A DNA stretch of 64,000 nt, taken from assembly GCF_009905735.1 (NCBI RefSeq), contig NZ_JAAALE010000006.1, forward strand, positions 1 through 64,000, given 5' to 3'. Source of the DNA: Porphyrobacter sp. SLTP (GTDB lineage: Bacteria > Pseudomonadota > Alphaproteobacteria > Sphingomonadales > Sphingomonadaceae). The position numbers were made by a program, and so were the translations under genes. This document shows positions 36,360 through 45,475 of this stretch, piece after piece (position 1 is the stretch's first letter; the number at the start of each line of letters is the position of its first letter). Below the pieces are notes generated by a model, which did no database searches, had not been told where the DNA came from, and saw nothing but the letters and a program-made list of their open reading frames with translations.

Positions 36360-37118
36360 TCAGTTCCCGAACAGCTGGGCATTGGCCGGGACATAGGGAC
36401 GGCGATCGCCGAGGAATCGCCGCAGCTGTTCGCGTGCCTGCGCCTTGGCGGCCGCTTGTGCAGCGGCGTCGAGCGATTGTGCCCGCGCCAGCGAGGCGAC
36501 CGTGGCGGTCAGGTCCGCGAGTTGCTGCGCCTGCACCGCCAGCAGCTGATTGCCAGCCTGGGCGGCCTGAAGCGCGCCGGTTGCCGACTGGCTTGAGCCA
36601 ACGAGGCTGTCGATAGCGCCGCGCGTGCCGTCGATATTGCCGACCACGCCGGCCTGAACCCGCAGGGCATCCTCGAACGCGCCGACACTATTCTGCCACC
36701 GGGCCTCGGCACCCTGGACCAGCAAGCGCTGCGGCCCGGTCATCGCGCCCGCGCGATAATTGTTCTGGAACTCGCGCTCGATCTGCCGAACATCATAGGC
36801 AACGCGCTGTGCCTGTCTGAGCAAGGCCTGCGTCTGCCGAATCTGCGCCTGCAGCGGCTCGAGCACGGTCAGGGGCAGCGATTGCAGGTTGCGCGCTTCG
36901 TTGACGAGCGAGGTGGCCTGATTCTGGAGCTGCCGGATCTGGTTGTTGATCTGCTCGAGCGTGCGGGCGGCGGTCAGGATGTTCTGCGCATAGTTGCGCG
37001 GGTCGAACACCACGCCGCCGATCTGTGCGCTGGCAGCCGCCGGCAGCATGGCGCTGACGCTGAGCGACAGGACTGCGGCACTGGCAGCAAGCATCGAGAC
37101 GAATTTACGGGCTTTCAT
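36360..37118 (-). CDS. trbJ: TrbJ (VirB5-like) conjugal transfer protein
   Basis: This 252-residue exported protein has a signal peptide (KFVSMLAASAAVLSLSVSAM) and the TrbJ start GGVVFDPRNYAQNILTAART followed by long helices (EQINNQIRQLQNQATSLVNE). VirB5-like proteins sit at the pilus tip or channel. The ATG at 37118 overlaps the trbE stop by 4 bp; the frame opens two codons earlier. Confidence 0.95.
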   Translation of the reverse strand: MKARKFVSMLAASAAVLSLSVSAMLPAAASAQIGGVVFDPRNYAQNILTAARTLEQINNQIRQLQNQATSLVNEARNLQSLPLTVLEPLQAQIRQTQALLRQAQRVAYDVRQIEREFQNNYRAGAMTGPQRLLVQGAEARWQNSVGAFEDALRVQAGVVGNIDGTRGAIDSLVGSSQSATGALQAAQAGNQLLAVQAQQLADLTATVASLARAQSLDAAAQAAAKAQAREQLRRFLGDRRPYVPANAQLFGN

Positions 37119-39601
37119 GGGCACGACTCCTGGGTTTGGTCCGACCGGGGACCGGGTTGGGGAAGGGGACTGGGAGCGGGCAGCAGCTCGGCTGCCCAGG
37201 CAAGACCGCGATGGCGCAGCCAGCGCGCCGCAAAGTCAGCGCTGCCGTGCGCGCCCGTGATCGCATCGATGGCGAGCTGGTCAGTCTTTGATGATGTGGC
37301 GGTGAAGGCGAGCGCGACTTCGCCGAGGCCAAGTTCGAACAATCGGTTACCGCGCGCCGACTGACAGTAATAATCGCGTTTGGGCGTAGCCCGCGCGATG
37401 ATCTCGATCTGCCGGTCATTGAGGCCGAAGCGGCGATAGATCGCCAATATCTGCGGTTCGACCGCGCGTTCGTTGGGGAGGAAGATGCGGGTGGGGCAGC
37501 TTTCGATGATCGCAGGCGCAATCGCGCTGGTCTCGATGTCGGCGAGGCTTTGCGTTGCGAAAACCACGCTCGCATTCTTCTTGCGCAGCGTCTTGAGCCA
37601 TTCGCGCAGTTGTGCGGCAAAGGCCGGGCTGTCGAGGACAAGCCAGCCCTCGTCGATGATGATCATGGTTGGCGAGCCATCGAGCCGGCCTTCGATGCGG
37701 TGGAACAGATAGGACAGCACGGCAGGGGCTGCGGCCGAGCCGGTCAGTCCTTCGGTCTCGAAGGCCTGAAAGCTGGCCTCGCCCAGATGTTCGCTCTCGG
37801 CATCAAGCAGCCGCCCGAACGGCCCACCGATGCAATAGGGCGCGAGCGCCTGCTTCAAGGCCTGCGACTGGAGCAGGACGGCCAGCCCGGTGAGCGTGCG
37901 CTCGGCCATGGGCGCGGTGGCAAGCGAGGTCAGCGCCGACCAGAGATGCTCCTTGGTGGCGGGATCGATGGTCATGCCTTCGGCAGTGAGGATCGCCTGG
38001 AGCCATTCGGCCGCCCAATTGCGTTCCGCCGGTTCGTCGATCCGGGCCAGTGGTTGCAACAATACCGCGCCAGCGCTGTCCTCGGCCAGGCCAGAGCCGG
38101 TCAACGAATTGCCGAGGTCCTGCCAGTCCCCGCCGCAGGCCAGCGCCGCTGCCCGGATTGATCCGCCGAAGTCGAAGGCAAAGACCTGGGCTTGGGTATA
38201 CCGCTGAAACTGCAGCGCCATCAGCGCCAGCAGCACCGACTTGCCCGCCCCCGTTGGCCCGACGATCAGCGTATGGCCGACATCGCCGACATGGAGAGAG
38301 AACCGGAACGGGGTCGAACCTTCGGTCCGCGCATAGAATAAGGGGGCGGCTTTGAAGTGATCGTCCCGTTCCGGCCCGGCCCACACGGCAGACAGGGGGA
38401 TCATATGGGCAAGGTTCAATGTGGAGATCGGGGGTGTCCGGACATTGGCGTAGACATGGCCGGGAAGCGATCCGAGCCAGGCTTCGACCGCGTTCATGCC
38501 TTCGACGATCACGGTAAAGTCGCGGCCCTGGATGACCTTCTCGACCAGACGCAGCTTCTCCGCTGCCAGCGCCGCGTCTTCGTCCCAGACAGTCACCGTC
38601 GCGGTGACATAGGCCTGGCCGACAAAATCCGATCCGAGCTCCTGCAGCGCGGCATCGGCATCGGCGGCCTTGTTCGAGGCGTCGCTGTCGAGCAGCGTCG
38701 AAGCCTCGTTGGTCATCACCTCCTTGAGGATGCTTGCGACCGATTTGCGCTTGGCGAACCACTGCCGCCGGATTTTGGCGGTCAGCTTGGTGGCATCGGT
38801 CTTGTCGAGCATCACGGCGCGGGTCGACCAGCGATAGGCAAAGGCGAGCCGGTTGAGTTCGTCGAGCAGGCCCGGGAAGGTGCTGCTGGGAAAGCCGACC
38901 ACGGTCAACGTGCGCAGGTGCGCGCGACCAAGGCGCGGTTCAAGCCCGCCGGTCAGCGGCTCATCGACCAGCAACGCATCAAGATGCATCGGGGTTTCGG
39001 GAACGCGCACGCGGTGACTGCGGGTCGAAACGCAGCTGTGCAGATAGGTCAGCGTCTCGCCGTCATCGAGCCACGCGACCTCGGGCACAAAGCCATCGAT
39101 CAGACGCAAGAGGCGCTCGGTGCGGTCGACGAAGAGGTCGAGCAGCTCCTTGGGATTGATGCCCTTTTCGGCCTTCCCCTCGTAGAGCCAGCTTTCGGCG
39201 CGCGCCGCGTCTTCGGCGGGCGGCATCCACAACAGGGTCAGGAAATAGCGGCTCTCGAAATGTGCGCCTTCCTCGGCAAATTGCGCGGCGCGCTCGCGCT
39301 CGACCAGCGCCGAGGCCGGATCGGGAAAATCGCTATCGGGATAGTCCTGTGCCGGGCGGCGCACCGCCTCAACGAATATGGCCCAACCTGAACCCAGTCG
39401 CCGCAGCGCGCTGTTGAGCCGCGCGGTCGTCGCTATCAGCTCTGCAGGCGTCGCGCTGTCAAGATCGGGACCGCGGAAACGGGCCGAGCGCTGGAAGCTG
39501 CCGTCCTTGTTGAGCACCACGCCGGGGGCAACCAGCGCGGCCCAGGGCAGGAAGTCGGCAAGCCGGTCGGCCTTGTTCCGGTATTCGCGAAGCGAAAGCA
39601 T
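37115..39601 (-). CDS. trbE: TrbE (VirB4-like) conjugal transfer ATPase
   Basis: This 828-residue cytoplasmic ATPase energises mating-channel assembly. It has the VirB4 N-terminal domain, the Walker A motif GPTGAGKS at 448-455, Walker B in PTMIIIDEGWLVLDSPAF and the motifs SVVFATQSLADIETSAIAPA and CPTRIFLPNERAVEPQI. The length is that of full TrbE. It is 4 bp from trbD and overlaps trbJ. Confidence 0.97.
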   Translation of the reverse strand: MLSLREYRNKADRLADFLPWAALVAPGVVLNKDGSFQRSARFRGPDLDSATPAELIATTARLNSALRRLGSGWAIFVEAVRRPAQDYPDSDFPDPASALVERERAAQFAEEGAHFESRYFLTLLWMPPAEDAARAESWLYEGKAEKGINPKELLDLFVDRTERLLRLIDGFVPEVAWLDDGETLTYLHSCVSTRSHRVRVPETPMHLDALLVDEPLTGGLEPRLGRAHLRTLTVVGFPSSTFPGLLDELNRLAFAYRWSTRAVMLDKTDATKLTAKIRRQWFAKRKSVASILKEVMTNEASTLLDSDASNKAADADAALQELGSDFVGQAYVTATVTVWDEDAALAAEKLRLVEKVIQGRDFTVIVEGMNAVEAWLGSLPGHVYANVRTPPISTLNLAHMIPLSAVWAGPERDDHFKAAPLFYARTEGSTPFRFSLHVGDVGHTLIVGPTGAGKSVLLALMALQFQRYTQAQVFAFDFGGSIRAAALACGGDWQDLGNSLTGSGLAEDSAGAVLLQPLARIDEPAERNWAAEWLQAILTAEGMTIDPATKEHLWSALTSLATAPMAERTLTGLAVLLQSQALKQALAPYCIGGPFGRLLDAESEHLGEASFQAFETEGLTGSAAAPAVLSYLFHRIEGRLDGSPTMIIIDEGWLVLDSPAFAAQLREWLKTLRKKNASVVFATQSLADIETSAIAPAIIESCPTRIFLPNERAVEPQILAIYRRFGLNDRQIEIIARATPKRDYYCQSARGNRLFELGLGEVALAFTATSSKTDQLAIDAITGAHGSADFAARWLRHRGLAWAAELLPAPSPLPQPGPRSDQTQESCP

Positions 39602-39605
39602 GGGC

Positions 39606-39881
39606 TCAGACCCTCAGAAACGTGGGAAAGCGCAGATGCCGCCGCGCGACATCGACGAATTGCGGATCGCGCCGAGCGGCCCAGACCGAGACCATGTGGC
39701 CGAGCGCGAAGATTACGACACCGGCGATCCACAGGCGCAGGCCAAGCCCGATCGCGGCCGCCAGCGTCGCATTGGCGATCGCCAACCCGCGCGGGGCGCC
39801 GCCAAGCAGGATATGCTCGGTCAGCGCGCGGTGAACCGGTACGACAAAGCCGGGCACGGCTTCAGGTGATGCAGTCTCCAT
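39606..39881 (-). CDS. trbD: TrbD (VirB3-like) conjugal transfer protein
   Basis: This 91-residue protein carries the VirB3/TrbD pattern: VPVHRALTEHILLGGAPRGL, two membrane helices (IANATLAAAIGLGLRLWIAG; GVVIFALGHMVSVWAAR) and the closing PQFVDVARRHLRFPTFLRV. I chose ATG 39881, which shares a base with the trbC stop. The same frame is open a long way upstream, but that part lies antisense-like over trbC. Confidence 0.94.
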   Translation of the reverse strand: METASPEAVPGFVVPVHRALTEHILLGGAPRGLAIANATLAAAIGLGLRLWIAGVVIFALGHMVSVWAARRDPQFVDVARRHLRFPTFLRV

Positions 39882-40213
39882 CACACCAAAGCCCCGCCGC
39901 CGAACGAGAAGAACGACAGGAAGAAGGAGGAGGCCGCAAAGGCGATCGACAGGCCGAACACGATCTGGATCATCCGGCGTGCACCGCCCGAGGTGTCGCC
40001 GAACGCCAGCGCCAGACCGGTGGCGATGATGATCATGACCGCCACGATCTTGGCGACGGGGCCCTGGATGGACTCGAGGATCGACTGGAGCGGCGCTTCC
40101 CAAGGCATCGACGAGCCCGCCGCATGAGCAGGCCCCGCGATGGCAAGAGCAACAAAGCCACCGAGCATGGCAGCGGAGAGGCGGGCGCGGGCGCGCGATA
40201 GGGTACGGATCAC
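39881..40213 (-). CDS. trbC: TrbC (VirB2-like) major pilin
   Basis: This 110-residue pilin precursor has a long signal sequence (ARARLSAAMLGGFVALAIAG ending in AHAAG) and two hydrophobic pilin helices (IVAVMIIIATGLALAFGDT; IQIVFGLSIAFAASSFFLSF) separated by a GGARRM basic loop. It overlaps trbB by 4 bp. Confidence 0.95.
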   Translation of the reverse strand: MIRTLSRARARLSAAMLGGFVALAIAGPAHAAGSSMPWEAPLQSILESIQGPVAKIVAVMIIIATGLALAFGDTSGGARRMIQIVFGLSIAFAASSFFLSFFSFGGGALV

Positions 40214-41193
40214 GATGAAACTCCTGTGGCTGGGGGTGTGATGGGGAGGATCTGATAGTCGCCGTGGGCATCGAGGCCGGTGACCTCAGCGAGTTCGGCA
40301 AGCCGCCGCCCGGTCCCGTCGCGGACCAGGACGGCGATCACATCAATGGTCTCGGCAATCAGCGCGCGCGGCACGGTGACGACGCTTTCCTGAATGAGCT
40401 GCTCCATGCGCCGCAGGACCCCAAGCGCGGATCCTGCGTGGATCGTGCCGACGCCGCCGGGATGCCCAGTGCCCCAAGCCTTGAGCAGGTCGAGCGCTTC
40501 GGCACCTCGCACCTCGCCGATCGGGATGCGGTCGGGGCGCAAGCGCAGGGCCGAGCGGACCAGGTCGGAGAGCGTGGCAACGCCGTCCTTGGTGCGCAGC
40601 GACACGAGATTGGGCGCGGCGCATTGCAGCTCGCGCGTATCCTCGATCAGGACCACGCGGTCGACACTCTTGGCGACTTCAGCCAGGAGCGCGTTGGTGA
40701 GGGTGGTCTTGCCGGTCGACGTGCCGCCAGCGACCAGGATGTTCTTCCGGGCCGCAACGGCGCGAACCAGCGCGTCGGCCTGCCATGGAGACATGATCTG
40801 CGCCGCGACATAATCAGCAAGCGTAAACACCGCGACGGCCGGCTTGCGGATCGCGAAGATCGGCGCTGCCACCACCGGTGGCAGCAGACCTTCGAAGCGC
40901 TCACCCGTATCGGGAAGCTCGGCCGACACCCGCGGCGCCCTGGCATGAACCTCGGCTCCGACATGATGCGCCACCAGCCGGATGATCCGCTCGCCATCGG
41001 CAACGCACATCCCGCTCCCCGTATCGGCGATCCCGGCTCCGAGCCGGTCGATCCACAGCCGCCCGTCAGGATTGAGCATGACCTCGATGACCGAGGCATC
41101 TTCAAGCCAGGCGGCAATCTCCGGCCCGAGCGCAGTGCGCAGCATACGCGCTCCGCGCGACGATGCTTGCGACGGGATGGGGATGACGCTCAT
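40210..41193 (-). CDS. trbB: TrbB (VirB11-like) conjugal transfer ATPase
   Basis: This 327-residue hexameric ATPase has an N-terminal domain ([20 protein letters not shown]) and a RecA-like domain with Walker A GGTSTGKT at 156-163, [20 protein letters not shown] (Asp box) and [20 protein letters not shown] (His box). I chose ATG at 41193; the frame opens 11 codons earlier. In related elements the copG gene lies directly upstream of trbB. Here copG is 21.5 kb away, beyond the defence genes. Confidence 0.96.
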   Translation of the reverse strand: MSVIPIPSQASSRGARMLRTALGPEIAAWLEDASVIEVMLNPDGRLWIDRLGAGIADTGSGMCVADGERIIRLVAHHVGAEVHARAPRVSAELPDTGERFEGLLPPVVAAPIFAIRKPAVAVFTLADYVAAQIMSPWQADALVRAVAARKNILVAGGTSTGKTTLTNALLAEVAKSVDRVVLIEDTRELQCAAPNLVSLRTKDGVATLSDLVRSALRLRPDRIPIGEVRGAEALDLLKAWGTGHPGGVGTIHAGSALGVLRRMEQLIQESVVTVPRALIAETIDVIAVLVRDGTGRRLAELAEVTGLDAHGDYQILPITPPATGVSS

Positions 41194-41266
41194 GAACTGC
41201 CTCGTGTCGGCGAGGCAACCGATCATCGGCTGCGCTCGTGAGGCAGATCAAAGAGACATTGGAATG

Positions 41267-41288
41267 CTTATACGCAACAGCTTGTTGC
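41267..41288 (-). promoter_or_regulatory. Palindrome plus -10-like box upstream of trbB
   Basis: GCAACAGCTTGTTGC at 41274-41288 is an inverted repeat with 6-bp arms. On the minus strand it is immediately followed by TATAAG (41272-41267), a good -10 box, about 75 bp before the trbB start. The palindrome would cover the -35 to -10 spacer, so a repressor or LysR-type regulator could act here. No clear -35 box is visible (ATGATT at 16 bp is the best). Confidence 0.45.
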
Positions 41289-41343
41289 AATCATGGTAGT
41301 CTAGCGAAAAGGCAGAAATCGTGGCGCAAATGTATGATGATCC

Positions 41344-41601
41344 CTACGCCTCGGCCGCGTCCAGCTCATTGATCGCGACTCCCGTGCGAGCAAGGATTTT
41401 GCCGACTAGAGCTGCTCTTTCAGGCATGGCAGCCAGCGTGCTCAGATCTATCGACCGGAATGTCTTCCAACGGTTTTAGTCGGCGATGTGTGCCTCCAGC
41501 AACGTCTCCTTTAAGGCACCGCTCACATCTAATTCGCTCTATAAATCAGATAATTGACTGACGCTGCTAGTTGCGAAAGCGGCGCTCAAAGAATTGGTTT
41601 C
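41344..41601 (-). pseudogene. Possible degraded reading frame near trbB
   Basis: One minus-strand frame reads as protein-like text over about 250 bp but is cut by stops at 41539 and 41476 and ends at 41344. The segments are SELDVSGALKETLLEAHIAD and IDLSTLAAMPERAALVGKIL. The helical composition looks like coding sequence, but I cannot name a family. It may be a relic of a gene lost when the defence block was inserted, or chance. The remaining bases from 41289 to 41765 show no other feature. Confidence 0.3.
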
Positions 41602-41765
41602 GCTAAGCTGGGCCATCGCTTCGGCGGAGTAGGCAATCCGGTTCGATCGGACCAAATCTGGAGGGTTCTGAGACGCGAGACAGGCTGTTCGGCTGCCCGC
41701 TGTCGACCGGCCGGTGCCCTAAGGAATAATGCGCTGGCCTGCAAAGAACGCTATAGCTGTTGGTG

Positions 41766-42794
41766 ATGACTTCGAACGACAAGGCGCTCCGTTTCTACGA
41801 GACCCGCTACGACCAGATTGCGGCTTGGCTGGTACGTCCCGGTGACAAGGTCATGCTCGGCGATCCGGCGAGGCGGGTCTGCCGTTTCTGTGGCCAGAAG
41901 CCGCCGGCGGTGAAGTTCAAGAAGGTCGCCCACGCGATTCCCGAAGCGATCGGTAACAAGAGTATCGCTAGCGCTTATGAGTGCGACACCTGCAACGAGG
42001 ACTTCGGCTCTGGTATCGAGAACGACCTTGGCAACTGGTCGAAGCCGATGCGGACGATGTCGCGCATTCGCGGCAAGAATGGTGTTCCGACCCTGAAGCA
42101 GGGTGGCAACAAGCCGGGCTGGCGAATCGAGCATGGCGACAAGGGCTTCGAAATCAGCTCCTATGAGGGTGACCCGGTCTATGTCCTCGACGAAATAGCC
42201 AAGCGTGTCACCTTCACACTCAAGCGTGATCCCTACACGCCGGTCGGCGTCCTCAAGGCGTTTATGAAGATCGGTCTAACCTTGCTGCCCGAGGAAGAGG
42301 TCGTCAGCTTTCCGCATCTGATGACTTGGATCAAGGACGCAGACCACGCGCGGGCTTTCGCCGACCGCTTTCCGCTCATTTACACCTTCACGCCCGGCCC
42401 CCGCCCCAACGACGTAATCGCGGCGACGCTGCTCAGGCGAAAGCCCGGCTTCACCGACATCCCCTATATGTATCTGGTGTTGGGCTATGGTCAGGAAGCC
42501 TTCCAAGTTCAGCTTCCATCCGAGCAGCACGACGCCGCAATGAATGGCAAGCCGATCACGGTTCCTGCGTTCCCGGTCCCCGGCTCACCCGATCCGGAAC
42601 GTTACGGAAAGCCGCGCACCGGCCTGCTTGAACTGACCGGTCGGCAAGTGGTGCGCGGCGATACCGTCACGATCAGGGTCGGTTACGAACGCAGCCACCA
42701 CAAGGATTTTCGGCCTTGGCCCCTGCGCATTCGACCCGCGCTTAAAGCGGCCTGGCGCTGCGCGCGATCGGTGCTAATGCGCCGCCGCGGCTGA
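41766..42794 (+). CDS. HNH endonuclease-like protein (zinc-finger HNH)
   Basis: This 342-residue protein carries a treble-clef HNH pattern near its N-terminus: C39xxC42, H56, N64, then C73xxC76-N77 (VCRFCGQKP, VAHAIPEAIGN, ECDTCNEDFG). The remaining 250 residues do not match a family I recognise, and the C-terminus is very basic. It is the only plus-strand gene of the defence block and sits at its trb-proximal edge. The layout resembles the minus-strand HNH-like gene at 53845. Nuclease activity is inferred. I chose ATG at 41766; TTG and GTG lie just upstream. Confidence 0.75.
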   Translation: MTSNDKALRFYETRYDQIAAWLVRPGDKVMLGDPARRVCRFCGQKPPAVKFKKVAHAIPEAIGNKSIASAYECDTCNEDFGSGIENDLGNWSKPMRTMSRIRGKNGVPTLKQGGNKPGWRIEHGDKGFEISSYEGDPVYVLDEIAKRVTFTLKRDPYTPVGVLKAFMKIGLTLLPEEEVVSFPHLMTWIKDADHARAFADRFPLIYTFTPGPRPNDVIAATLLRRKPGFTDIPYMYLVLGYGQEAFQVQLPSEQHDAAMNGKPITVPAFPVPGSPDPERYGKPRTGLLELTGRQVVRGDTVTIRVGYERSHHKDFRPWPLRIRPALKAAWRCARSVLMRRRG

Positions 42795-43034
42795 GCAATT
42801 CGCGGCGCGCATCGCGCTTGTGGCGTGGCGGCCGCGAGCGAATTGCGCAGCCAGAGGGTGCACATCTTAATTGAGTCGTATGGGCGACTTTCTGCCCGTC
42901 TGCTTCGAAACATGCCATCCGCGGCATCTGTTAGAAGCATTCGTTCCCAGCGACTTATCGAAACGATAGGCGGTCGTCTGCTACCGGAGGATAAGCCCTG
43001 CGCACCTGAAGATCGGTCAAGATCGAGGCAAGGA

Positions 43035-44993
43035 TCAGCTTCGCATTGGCCAATCGAGCGGTATCAATGCTTTGCCCGAACTGCGCGTCCAGCGCTCGCG
43101 GGTAGCGGCCACATAGCGTACATCGTCTTCAAAATAGGCATGCTCGATCAAAAGTACTTGAAGCCCATGTTGACGCTCAACTTCCTTGAAAAGGAAATCT
43201 ATGTGGCGACGCATCGCCATGATATCTTCATCCTCCTCGCCGCCAGATATGGCCTTTTCATCTTCATCCGCTGATTGGGCCGGAAAGTAGGGACGGCTTA
43301 TCTGGTCGAGTACGAGGATACCGGGCACCGGTGCATCCACCTCACCGAAGTAACGTTGTAGTCCGAAAGCGAGTGCAATGTGGATAGCGAGATAATTCTG
43401 ATCCGACCCCACGTCTGGCATTCGCAGCATCGTGCCTTTACCGTCGCCTTCAATTACTCGGACTTCAGGTTCTTTCGACGAAAAATAGAGCTCCGAACCA
43501 ACACAGGGTGCTACGGTGGGAAGGAAAGCAAGCGCCTCCGACGCGTACTGTGAAATTTTGCTCTCCGCGCGCTTTAGGCGGATATCTCTGCTCTCACGAT
43601 CGACCCGTGCCTCCAACTGAATGATCTCATCTCGAAGCACCGCCAGATCAGGGCCCAGCTGTTTCGGTTCTTCTGCGCTGGTCTGCAAAAAGAAGGCAAT
43701 TTTTCCCTGCAGATGTGCTCGCGCCTGTGCGACGCTGGCAAGACGCCGGGTCTCATCAGTCTGACGAAGCCAACTCGTGATCTTCTCATCCGTCTCTCGC
43801 AGATCCCGGTTGAGGCGATTGATTTCGGAGGTCAGAGTGTCGTCAAGCTCGACAAGCTGGGGGCGGACACGCTCTACAGCGATGCTTTCATCTCGAACCT
43901 TGGCCAATGTACGTGCAAGCGCTGCAGCGGTCTCGTGTCCGCGCTCGGATGGGGCATCACAGAGCGGACAGAGATGCGCAGCTTCGCCGAGCTTCAAATG
44001 TTCTGCAAGATTCAGCTTGTTTCGCTGCCGGGTGACGGCTCCTTGAAAACCCGAGGCATCTGCAAGCGCCAAACGCGCAGCCTGGCGCTTCCGCCTAGCG
44101 GCCGTGAGACCGGCCAATATCTCCTTTCTGGTAGCATGGAGGTAACCAATCTCCCCCTCACTTGGGTAACTGGTGGGATCATCTTCGGTCTCGGCGATCG
44201 CCTTCAACTGCACAAGCAGTTCGCCTTCGTCCGCATCGCTGTTTGGTTGGTCCGCGAGTGAAAAGCGATGTGCTTCGTTGATTAGTCCGACGGCGCGCTG
44301 CTTCAGTGCCGTCTCAGCCGCCCGTCGGCTGCGCTCTCGGCCTTCCTCTACTGCAAGCGCGCGCCGAATCTGACGGAGCTTGCGTTCCGCCATTGCGCTT
44401 TCTTCATCCGTCGCCCGCAAGAAATATGGCATGGTTGCGACGATGTCTTTGGCCTTGTCGGGCTGCTCCATGCCATGCAGGAGCACTGTCTCGCTATCGA
44501 TCACTTCTTTGGTAACGAACAGATAGGGCGTGACGTGGCGAACGCTAGTTCGGCCCTTTGTCTCGCCAGCGTCGTCCGGCAAATGGCTCAAGTCGCCAAT
44601 GCCGAAAGCTCTCTGAATGAAGCTCTTTGCCGCATCGAGCGTGGTGGCGCCGTCGAAGTCGTCGAGGCTGGTCGGGAGGAGTAGGTTCTTTCCTGCCGTC
44701 GCGAACATTCGTGTGCTGGTCGCTTGGCCATCGGGTGGGATAAGCCGACCGACGATCATTTCCTCCTCGCCTGTCACCCATTTCACGCCCACCGCAATCG
44801 CGTGCCGCCGAATATGGACCGGTAATTCGCATTTGCTTGAGCCAAGACAGTAGTCGATCGCCTTGATCAGTGCTGATTTTCCGGTCCCTGATGCGCCGGT
44901 AATGATGTTGACCGCGCCAGGGATGAATGAGATCTCCTGCCGACGCCCCGACATTCCGAGGAAAAACACATTGGCGATGTTCCAGCGGGTCAT
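43035..44993 (-). CDS. Rad50/SMC-like DUF3732 ATPase of an ABC three-component system
   Basis: This 652-residue ATPase has an N-terminal ABC half with Walker A GASGTGKS (33-40), a long coiled coil (about 200-470) broken by a zinc-hook-like C342-PL-C345, and a C-terminal half with the Walker B-like GILVLDQISRPYFP. This is the DUF3732 arrangement. In ABC-3C systems this subunit drives the complex on DNA and pairs with a middle component and an effector protein, both encoded just upstream here. The start ATG overlaps the middle-component stop by 4 bp. Anti-phage function is inferred from the family. Confidence 0.85.
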   Translation of the reverse strand: MTRWNIANVFFLGMSGRRQEISFIPGAVNIITGASGTGKSALIKAIDYCLGSSKCELPVHIRRHAIAVGVKWVTGEEEMIVGRLIPPDGQATSTRMFATAGKNLLLPTSLDDFDGATTLDAAKSFIQRAFGIGDLSHLPDDAGETKGRTSVRHVTPYLFVTKEVIDSETVLLHGMEQPDKAKDIVATMPYFLRATDEESAMAERKLRQIRRALAVEEGRERSRRAAETALKQRAVGLINEAHRFSLADQPNSDADEGELLVQLKAIAETEDDPTSYPSEGEIGYLHATRKEILAGLTAARRKRQAARLALADASGFQGAVTRQRNKLNLAEHLKLGEAAHLCPLCDAPSERGHETAAALARTLAKVRDESIAVERVRPQLVELDDTLTSEINRLNRDLRETDEKITSWLRQTDETRRLASVAQARAHLQGKIAFFLQTSAEEPKQLGPDLAVLRDEIIQLEARVDRESRDIRLKRAESKISQYASEALAFLPTVAPCVGSELYFSSKEPEVRVIEGDGKGTMLRMPDVGSDQNYLAIHIALAFGLQRYFGEVDAPVPGILVLDQISRPYFPAQSADEDEKAISGGEEDEDIMAMRRHIDFLFKEVERQHGLQVLLIEHAYFEDDVRYVAATRERWTRSSGKALIPLDWPMRS

Positions 44994-45475
44994 ACGGTAA
45001 GTCCTAAGATCCCGAAGATATTGCGGGTCGATCCAGCCATTGCAAACCAAGTCCCCAGTCTTCCGGCCCGGCGGATCACACCGGCCGAGATGGTGTCGAG
45101 CTTGGTGATCGCCGTTCCCCTCACCTTCGTCGAACCGAGCCTAATGCGCCCATCTGGTCCAAGAACAAGCAATTGTGCGAAACAGCCATAGCGGACGGCC
45201 GGTGTGACAATCTCGAGGCTAGCATTGACGCGCTCGGCCAGGGCGACCGACATTTGTGGGGTCCGTTCTAGCCACTGCAGCAGGCCAGTTTTCTTGTTGG
45301 TTCCCTCGAAAGAGCCAGCAAGGTCATCGGAGAGCGCAATTGGCAAGGCAAGATAGGCGAGTGGCAGATCCGCGCCGGTCTCGTCGACCTCGGTAAAGGC
45401 CTTCAGAAACTCTGCCAGAGCATATGTGCAGAATGCCGGATTGGTTTCGGCGTAGAGGTCATGTGCGAGGATCAT
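44990..45475 (-). CDS. ABC three-component system middle component
   Basis: This 161-residue protein has the pattern of ABC-3C middle components: an N-terminal ETNPAFCTYALAEFLKAF (the host of small conserved residues shared by the family), YLALPIALSDDLAGSF, a helical centre and LGTWFAMAGSTRNIFGILGL at the end. It bridges the ATPase and the effector. It overlaps both neighbours by 4 bp (ATGA type), so the three products are made in step. Confidence 0.82.
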   Translation of the reverse strand: MILAHDLYAETNPAFCTYALAEFLKAFTEVDETGADLPLAYLALPIALSDDLAGSFEGTNKKTGLLQWLERTPQMSVALAERVNASLEIVTPAVRYGCFAQLLVLGPDGRIRLGSTKVRGTAITKLDTISAGVIRRAGRLGTWFAMAGSTRNIFGILGLTV

